Below the pieces are notes generated by a model. That model had not been told where the DNA came from, ran no database searches, and saw only the letters and a program-made list of their open reading frames with translations. Position numbers and translations under genes: made by a program. From contig JALHPW010000260.1 of NCBI GenBank assembly GCA_022842255.1, positions 1 to 7,011 on the forward strand: DNA of 7,011 bases. The letters are read 5' to 3'. Shown one piece after another: positions 6,706-7,011 of the stretch (positions are counted from its first letter, which is position 1; each line of letters starts with the position of its first letter). Source of the stretch: Saprospiraceae bacterium. GTDB taxonomy: Bacteria; Bacteroidota; Bacteroidia; Chitinophagales; Saprospiraceae.

Positions 6706-7011
6706 GCGAAATCAAATTCTTCCAATCGCACCCGCTCGGGATGCGTACCCTCCTACTCACCAACCTGATTTATGCGCTGGTGATGCCCATCATCGAGTTG
6801 TTCGTCGGGGCGTACATTATGCGCAATTCTGAGGACATCAGTTTGGTGGTCATATTCCAATTGGCGGTGTACACGGGCATTCCCTTGACCTTTATGATCA
6901 ATGGTTTTTTGCTCAATCACTTCCCGATTGCGCGATTGTATTCACTGGGGATGCTGCTGAGCGGCGTGTCCATGTTCGCCATGATGTCGCTCGATAACCT
7001 GGACACCCTGG
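6702..7011 (+). CDS. MFS transporter, N-terminal part (3' truncated)
   Basis: The start ATG at 6702 overlaps the TGA of the GH130 gene by 4 nt, so translation is probably coupled. The 103 visible codons begin MSEIKFFQSHPLGMRTLLLT and run off the window end without a stop. The segment is strongly hydrophobic: predicted membrane helices lie near residues 16-38 (LLLTNLIYALVMPIIELFVG), 48-70 (LVVIFQLAVYTGIPLTFM) and 77-97 (LYSLGMLLSGVSMFAMM), with short charged loops. Helix spacing, the early G-x-Y-x-M-R loop and the sugar-enzyme partner suit a major facilitator superfamily permease of the inner membrane. From context it may import the mannoside used by the GH130 enzyme. The family call rests on the first quarter of the protein only; another polytopic transporter type is possible. 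Confidence 0.85.
   Translation, partial: MSEIKFFQSHPLGMRTLLLTNLIYALVMPIIELFVGAYIMRNSEDISLVVIFQLAVYTGIPLTFMINGFLLNHFPIARLYSLGMLLSGVSMFAMMSLDNLDTL

Overview
The window looks like a chromosomal segment from a free-living member of the Bacteroidota, probably of the Saprospiraceae/Chitinophagia type. The reasons are two secreted proteins ending in type IX secretion (T9SS) C-terminal sorting domains, LamG-rich modular surface proteins, A-rich leaders with no Shine-Dalgarno sequence, and roughly balanced base composition by eye. The genus is inference only. All four genes lie on the + strand.

Region 1 (1-1277) is the 3' part of a secreted modular protein: the end of one Ig/cadherin-like domain, one PKD/Ig-like domain, one LamG-type domain and a T9SS sorting tail. 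The tail contains a perfect 17-bp inverted repeat that is read in frame. Region 2 (1278-1455) is a 178-bp spacer with a bulged hairpin close behind the stop codon. Region 3 (1456-5556) is a complete 1366-residue secreted protein: signal peptide, four tandem LamG modules of about 210 residues, two fibronectin type III domains, a fifth LamG module and a T9SS sorting tail. The two LamG proteins share module sequences and look like tandem paralogues.

Region 4 (5557-5661) is almost entirely a nested palindromic repeat built from a 14-bp unit. Region 5 (5662-7011) is a two-gene operon: a GH130-family mannoside phosphorylase-type enzyme whose stop overlaps the start of an MFS transporter (ATGA), which runs off the window. 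The transporter plausibly imports the oligosaccharide that the cytoplasmic GH130 enzyme splits. The repeat between regions 3 and 5 suggests the surface proteins and the sugar operon are separate transcription units, so a functional link between them is only speculative.

I found no RNA genes, CRISPR array, insertion sequence or phage genes. The parts most worth a second look are the in-frame palindrome in the first sorting domain, the palindromic spacer at 5560-5650, and the LamG array, where protein identity is kept despite heavy synonymous divergence and the modules fall into two subtypes.
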